This document shows, piece by piece, positions 59,584-64,000 of a DNA stretch of 64,000 bases (position 1 is the stretch's first letter; each line of letters begins with the position of its first letter). The translations under genes and the position numbers were made by a program. The notes beneath the pieces are model-generated. The model saw only the letters and a list, made by a program, of their open reading frames with translations, did not search any database and was not told the DNA's origin. The stretch is from assembly GCA_905221605.1 (NCBI GenBank), contig CAJNDS010002853.1, forward strand, positions 126,001 through 190,000, written 5' to 3'. The stretch comes from Symbiodinium natans. Lineage: Eukaryota > Sar > Dinophyceae > Suessiales > Symbiodiniaceae.

Positions 59584-59877
59584 TGTGAGCAGGTCAAAGC
59601 ATGCATGGAGTGCTTGCTTAGTGCTAGTGCAGCGTGTTGTTTTCCTTTGCATGTGTAGTTTTGCAATTCGTAACAATGCCAATGTTTTGGCTCAAGTACC
59701 GAGCTTGTGCCTTTGAGCACGGTAGTTTCGTACAGTAGCTCTTAGGTTGCTGTGCGGTCCGACCGGACGCACTCAGGCGTAGCCGCACAAGTGCTTGAAC
59801 TCGCGAAGTCGTAAAACAGCGTGACCGGGCTGTGATTGCATTGGCTTAGTGCAAGTCCAGTGCTGGTCGACTTCACA
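59584..59877 (+). repeat. Giant element 3' LTR
   Basis: 294 bp identical to 42554-42847, followed by the CTAC target copy at 59878-59881. Confidence 0.95.
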
Positions 59878-59881
59878 CTAC

Positions 59882-59905
59882 CCCTACACCTCGACGGGGC
59901 CGTGA
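59882..59905 (+). pseudogene. Last codons of Copia remnant 3
   Basis: Seven codons and TGA that complete the frame cut at 42553. The stop comes eight codons after the CHLC pair, as expected from the other two copies. Confidence 0.55.
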
Positions 59906-60017
59906 CAGCCTCAATGCCCAGAGGGGGAGTAAGAGACCAAAGGTTCTATGTGGGCCTTGGGCTGCCAGCGTCTTTTAAGTTTTTTTCCCAGAGGATTCGC
60001 TTGCGAAGTGGTGTAGG

Positions 60018-60139
60018 GAGTAGGTCTCCTCAGCTTTTAGAGCTTAGGGAGTGTTTTCCAGTGTCTTCCCGGAGCAGAGAGTAGGTCGCCTCAGCTTTTA
60101 GAGCCTAGGGAGTGTTTTCCAGTGTTTTCCCGAAGCACC
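60018..60139 (+). repeat. 61-bp tandem repeat, two copies
   Basis: GAGTAGGTCTCCTCAGCTTT through GTGTTTTCCAGTGTCTTCCC, repeated from 60079 with few changes. It lies in the flank of Copia remnant 3. Nothing else is recognised in 59906-60350 except a partial SL-like TTGGCTCAAG at 60185-60194. Confidence 0.65.
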
Positions 60140-60435
60140 GTGAGGTTTGACCAGTTTTGACTGCGTTTCACGTTGTTTGGTACGTTGGCTCAAGACCGGA
60201 GTATGCGAGCATGCAAAAGTGAGAAGCGTGCAGGGCTTGAGTGTGAGTCTTGTAGGGCTGTGGGTTGCTTGCCGCGTTTTCGGTCCTTTAGGCTTGAAGG
60301 GTCTTGGCCCCCGATAACGACAAACAACGACGGGCACGATAACTTATTTGCAGCTCAATGTGCCACCAGCCTCGCTCGTATCAGCCTGCTCGCAGGCGCA
60401 ACGCCGCGGCAGGATGAGTCCTGCCCCACTTTGCG

Positions 60436-60720
60436 TTTTTTTTTAATGCGGACGCCCCCTTTACACACCAGCAGCACAGACAAGGGAAAAGCAAGAAGCA
60501 ATCCAATCCCAAATCCCAAGGCGTAGTAAGGGTCTCCATAGCATGCCATGGCAGGAAACTTGGCACTTTGCACGTCCGGGCATCGGAGACCGCTGAGAAG
60601 AGATCCGCGATGCATTGGACGGGTGGTCAGAAACCCATATCCGATGATGGATTTCTGTAGGTTGGTCACTGAGAGTTCCGCAGCTTAGAAGAGAGGTCAA
60701 GAAGTTCAAGGACTCTCGAA
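60436..60720 (-). pseudogene. Chimeric retrocopy: unknown-protein fragment plus LINE tail
   Basis: Poly-T 60436-60444, then a GACGCC...TTTAC...CAGCAGCACAG tail related to the LINE 3' tail. Minus-strand codons related to LVGYGFLTT...FPAM...GDPYY of the 31699-33396 protein follow. It is inserted into the older giant-element remnant. The apparent Lys-rich end of the reading frame is just the poly-A. Confidence 0.6.
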
Positions 60721-60728
60721 ATTTTGAG

Positions 60729-61580
60729 ACATGCTGGTCACTGCTGCCAACTGGCAGCGTCAACCGGGGTCCTGTCCCACTTGCGTGGCCCGCCACATCT
60801 TTTGCCGCGCAGCATTGTGGCCAACGAATCCGCGCTCTTTTGCGTTCAGCTCGCAGACCGTGTCCAGGTTGCGGCTTGGCGCTCATCGAAGCGCGTGTGA
60901 GCAGCCAGGCTGCTGAGCCAGGTGGCCTCTGTAGAGGCAGTGCAGGGTAGAAGGGTAGCCGCAGCGTAGCTCTGAAGTTTTCTCGTAGTGTACAGTGACC
61001 ATAGGTTCTGAGCTAAGCTGCACTAGCACAGCATGGCTCTGGACATAGAGCCTCAACACCGGCCGTGCCAAAAGGTCGGACCGCCTTCCTGGTTTAGGAT
61101 GGTTGGTCGGTTTGGAGGGTTGCTCGTCGTGGGACGTTGCCGTTCGCGTGTGCAGTGGTTGTGTGCGGGCAGTCGCCTGTGCCGCCTTCCCTGTCGCTTC
61201 GCTTTAATGCTCATGTTGCGGGCACTCCCGATGCCGCGCGACGGCTCCCACCCCTCCTTTGCAGTGACACTCACCGGAGCCTCGGCTGAGGGGCGAATGT
61301 GAGCAAGCATGAGTGCATGCGCAGCTGCAGCTCGTAGCATTGTTTTCACTTGCATGTTAGTTTTGCAATTCAGTGGAATGCCAATTTTGGCCCAAGTACC
61401 GAGCTAGACTTGTGCCTTTGAGCACGGTAGTTTCGTACAGTAGCTCTTAGGTTGCTGTGCGGTCCGACCGGACGCTCTTAGGCGTATTTTGCAGTGAGCG
61501 TGAACCCGCGAAGTCACAAAACAGCGTGACCGCCTGTGTTTGCTTTGGTTTAAGGCAAGACCAGGTTGGTCGACTTCACA
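60729..61580 (+). mobile_element. 3' end of an older relative of the giant element
   Basis: 60729-61297 resembles 58970-59583, including the GGCTGAGGGGCGAA purine tract. 61298-61580 is a diverged 283-bp LTR (TGTGAGC...TTCACA). The middle of the LTR is the best conserved part. No internal coding region is left in the window. Confidence 0.75.
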
Positions 61581-61732
61581 TACCACTAGCACTACCACTA
61601 CCACTACCACTACCACTACCACTACCACTACCACTACCACCACCACCACCACCACCACTACCACTACCACTACTACTACTACTGCTACTACTACTACTAC
61701 TACTACTACTACTGCTACTATTACTACTGCTG

Positions 61733-61777
<45 letters not shown>

Positions 61778-61806
61778 TTCTATTACTACTATAAAGAGAG
61801 ACAGGG

Positions 61807-61870
<64 letters not shown>
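61581..61870 (+). repeat. Compound microsatellite
   Basis: CACTAC/ACC/ACT trinucleotide-type repeats to about 61797, then an AG dinucleotide run to about 61868. They begin directly after the LTR end. Long frames here are artefacts. Confidence 0.9.
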
Positions 61871-64000
61871 CCCTCTTGCAATCAAAACAGCCATCTGCAG
61901 CTGCGTGCGGTAAGCGTGCCTCTTTCGGAGTTTCTCTTCTGAAGCATCAATAAAGTTTGGGCAGGTCTTTTGAGCCAATTTTTTTGGGATTATTTATATG
62001 TTTTTAGTCGTGGGGGGGGCTTGTAATTGAGTTTCGGGATTTCTGCTTTTCCCAGGGGGATCTTCAAGGCCAAGTCAACATTAGGCAGCCTTAGGCAGCG
62101 TGCTCTTCCTCGAGCTCCTTGTTCTGCTTGTGAAGTTTGTCCTCAAGGGTGCTTGTTTTTGAAAGACAGGGACAGAATACAGCTCGTGTGCAGAGGTTCT
62201 TACAGGAACAGCCTTACACGTTGTTGCAACCGAGCAGAGCTGCTAAAACAACAAGCTATCGCTACGACTTGCAACCTTATGGCCTGCCTGCATGTGATGA
62301 ATGTTTGTGCCCTCGCTGGCTGGCTGTGTCTTTTGCTTCATTCCTGCTTTCCGACGTGCAGCGGTCTGAGTGGTCTCGCGGCTGAACATGACAGAGGAGA
62401 TTTGGGCGTGCGTGAGTATCTATGTTGGACAGGGAACACGTCACTGCATTTTGGATCATGTTGTTACGTGAAAACTGTTTCTTGAGCTTCATCATGAACA
62501 CGTCAGACGTATGATGCGGAGGACTTCGAGCCCGACGAGCTTTGTGGTTATTTGGAGTATTGCAAACTTACTGCTTTGCCGAAGTGTCCGTCATTGCATA
62601 TCAGCGACATTGCCGTGCCAGGAGTTGCATGGGCAGCAACTTCAGTCGGGGCTTTTCCAAGTCGAAAGTAATGTGCATTTGAATCTCCGGTTTTTGTTCA
62701 ACGCAATTCTTGACAGGCAAGTGCGTTTGTCAGGCGTGAAAGGCATTGCGCAAACAATGCTGGGCCTTGGAATCTGCATCTTTCGCTCCACGGTCACCAT
62801 CTTTGTCATCCCGAAGCTAGAAAGCCCGTTGCTGCACCAGGCAGGGCAGCAGCAGGGCAGCAGCAGTTGCTTCATCGTGCATCATCATGCATCATGCATC
62901 AGGTTCTTGCGCTTGCAGCCTTTTCCTGCGCAATCTCCTGAGGTGCTTCTAGGTGGCTGGGCTCTGGCAGATGTTCTTCGCTACCTGGCACTGCTAAGAA
63001 CCTTGCAAGCATTCGGAGTGGAAGTCAGCAACCGATATGCAATATGCCATGAACACCCATGCCATGCATCATTCAGTCCTTGAGACATGTTGAGAGCCTG
63101 GATCAGATGCCGTTTGAGATGAGAGATGATTCGTTTGCGTGATAGCCAGATTGGGTGCCAGAGCTGGTTTTGCACGAGTTGCTGTGAGAAACGAGAAGCT
63201 TGCAAACAAGATCTACATTCATTGGCCTGAGGCCAGAGGCCCTTCTTCAAGCTGCTCCGGCGTGGGGGTTCCATGGTGCTCTTTGCAGCTGTTGCAGCGG
63301 CGGAGGATCCTCGCCCGTGGATCTTAACGGAACTGCACGGCTTGCACGAAGGACTGTAACTGAACCCAGCTGAGTTCAGGTATATTCAACTTGGCTTGTC
63401 CTCGAGAGCTTGAGCTTCGGAGCCCGCGAGTCTGCCGGACACGTTGCAAACATTTGCAAATCAAAATCTTGAAAAAGTCGGTGTGACATATCGATGCCAG
63501 GTGGATGATCTTGCAAATGTGTGTTACCGCCGTCGGGCTGCCCGTTGGATCCTACCTCTTCTTCATCTCGGCCAAGAAAGTGCATGGAAAAGACTCTGAG
63601 TCCACGTGAGGCAGCCTGAAGCAACACACAAGCTTGTTAAGTACCAGGACATCACTTCCTCCCCTTTTCCAGAATATGCTGAGCCTTGGCTTGTCTGAGT
63701 TCTTGAGCCCTCGTCATTTTGTCACGTCACATTTTGTGACGCACATGATCGCGCTTTAATATGGATTTGCATGCAGCCTGGTGTTCCGCAGCACATATGA
63801 CTTTTTGCAGGCTGAAGCGAGAGGGAAGTTAATTAGGAAAGGTGTTGCAGCGAAAGCTACCCAGAGGCAAGCCATGGCAGGTATGCAGGGGGCTGGCAAC
63901 TCGCTTTGTTTTGACAAAACAGCAGAAGGTGCAGAGAGACTGAGCGCCGAGCCAGAGAGGTTGTTGCAGATTGCAAGCTAAACAGAAGAACGTTCGCGCC
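61871..64000. other. No recognisable feature
   Basis: I see no gene, LTR or tail. Minor items: GGGCAGCAGCA repeats near 62846, ATGCATC repeats near 62880, and the small hairpin GTCACA-TTT-TGTGAC near 63725. A short frame at 63781-63981 is unsupported. Confidence 0.4.

Larger units (their letters stand above)
42554..59877 (+). mobile_element. Giant Gypsy-like LTR retrotransposon with permuted pol and accessory domains
   Basis: 17,324 bp with identical 294-bp LTRs (TG...CA), 4-bp target duplication CTAC (42550-42553 and 59878-59881), a PBS-like site and a purine tract before the 3' LTR. Order: Gag with two CCCH fingers; protease; Cys-rich/membrane segment; RT thumb with RNase H; integrase; methyltransferase-like domain; RT fingers/palm; Tpt1-like domain; zinc fingers; membrane segment; SWIM; PLD-like nuclease. 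Two frame changes (about 43.62 and 50.10 kb) separate three long frames. The identical LTRs show a recent insertion. GC content is clearly higher than in the surrounding LINE sequence. Confidence 0.92.

Noticed and set aside
61404-61942. Open frames across the trinucleotide and AG repeats
   Set aside because: Open only because of simple repeats.
62511-63083. 190-codon plus-strand frame
   Set aside because: No motif, no repeat partner and mixed composition; not separable from chance.

Overview
The window looks like nuclear DNA from a dinoflagellate, most likely a Symbiodiniaceae-type alga. The evidence is that almost all of it is retroelement sequence, that several places carry near-copies of the dinoflagellate spliced-leader (SL) sequence, and that domain combinations such as a LINE with a cytosine methyltransferase fit that group. 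I see no tRNA, rRNA, CRISPR or bacterial operon. Apart from a possible host-type gene at the left edge (1-2075, with one in-frame stop) and a featureless right end (61.9-64 kb), the window is a stack of nested transposons.

Layout. (1) A very large minus-strand LINE occupies about 3148-24814. In transcript order it encodes an N-terminal region, a C5 cytosine methyltransferase, a long unrecognised region, an AP endonuclease, a reverse transcriptase (YMDD), Cys/His zinc-binding segments, RNase H, and a C-terminal domain with a polymerase-palm-like pattern. It is broken by about six frameshifts. (2) A complete Copia element (5711-13453; identical 167-bp LTRs, 5-bp target duplication) sits inside the LINE coding region. 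Removing it and one target copy restores the LINE reading frame. (3) From 24.2 to 39.8 kb there are further LINE-type pieces: shared 5' leaders with covarying small hairpins, poly-A ends with a common 3' tail, two coding-type minisatellites (51 and 60 bp), and a minus-strand, frameshifted, unrecognised protein of roughly 1,700 codons (31127-36356). (4) From 39.8 to 42.55 kb there are remnants of two more Copia elements. (5) A giant Gypsy-like LTR element (42554-59877, 17.3 kb, identical 294-bp LTRs, 4-bp target duplication CTAC) is inserted a few codons before the stop codon of the last Copia remnant. (6) From 59.9 to 61.6 kb are the Copia flank, a short poly-A retrocopy and the 3' end of an older relative of the giant element, followed by microsatellites.

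The giant element is the most unusual object. Its polyprotein has Gag with tandem CCCH zinc fingers, a protease with a DGGA active-site string, then the RT thumb/connection and RNase H, then integrase, then a degenerate methyltransferase-like domain, and only then the RT fingers and palm (YVDD). The RT is thus split and circularly permuted around the integrase. Downstream it carries accessory domains I do not know from LTR retrotransposons: a Tpt1/KptA-like RNA 2'-phosphotransferase, a RanBP2-type zinc finger, a transmembrane segment, a SWIM zinc finger and a phospholipase-D-like nuclease. Its LTRs contain an SL-like string.

All function calls rest on motifs read by eye. No database search or alignment was run.
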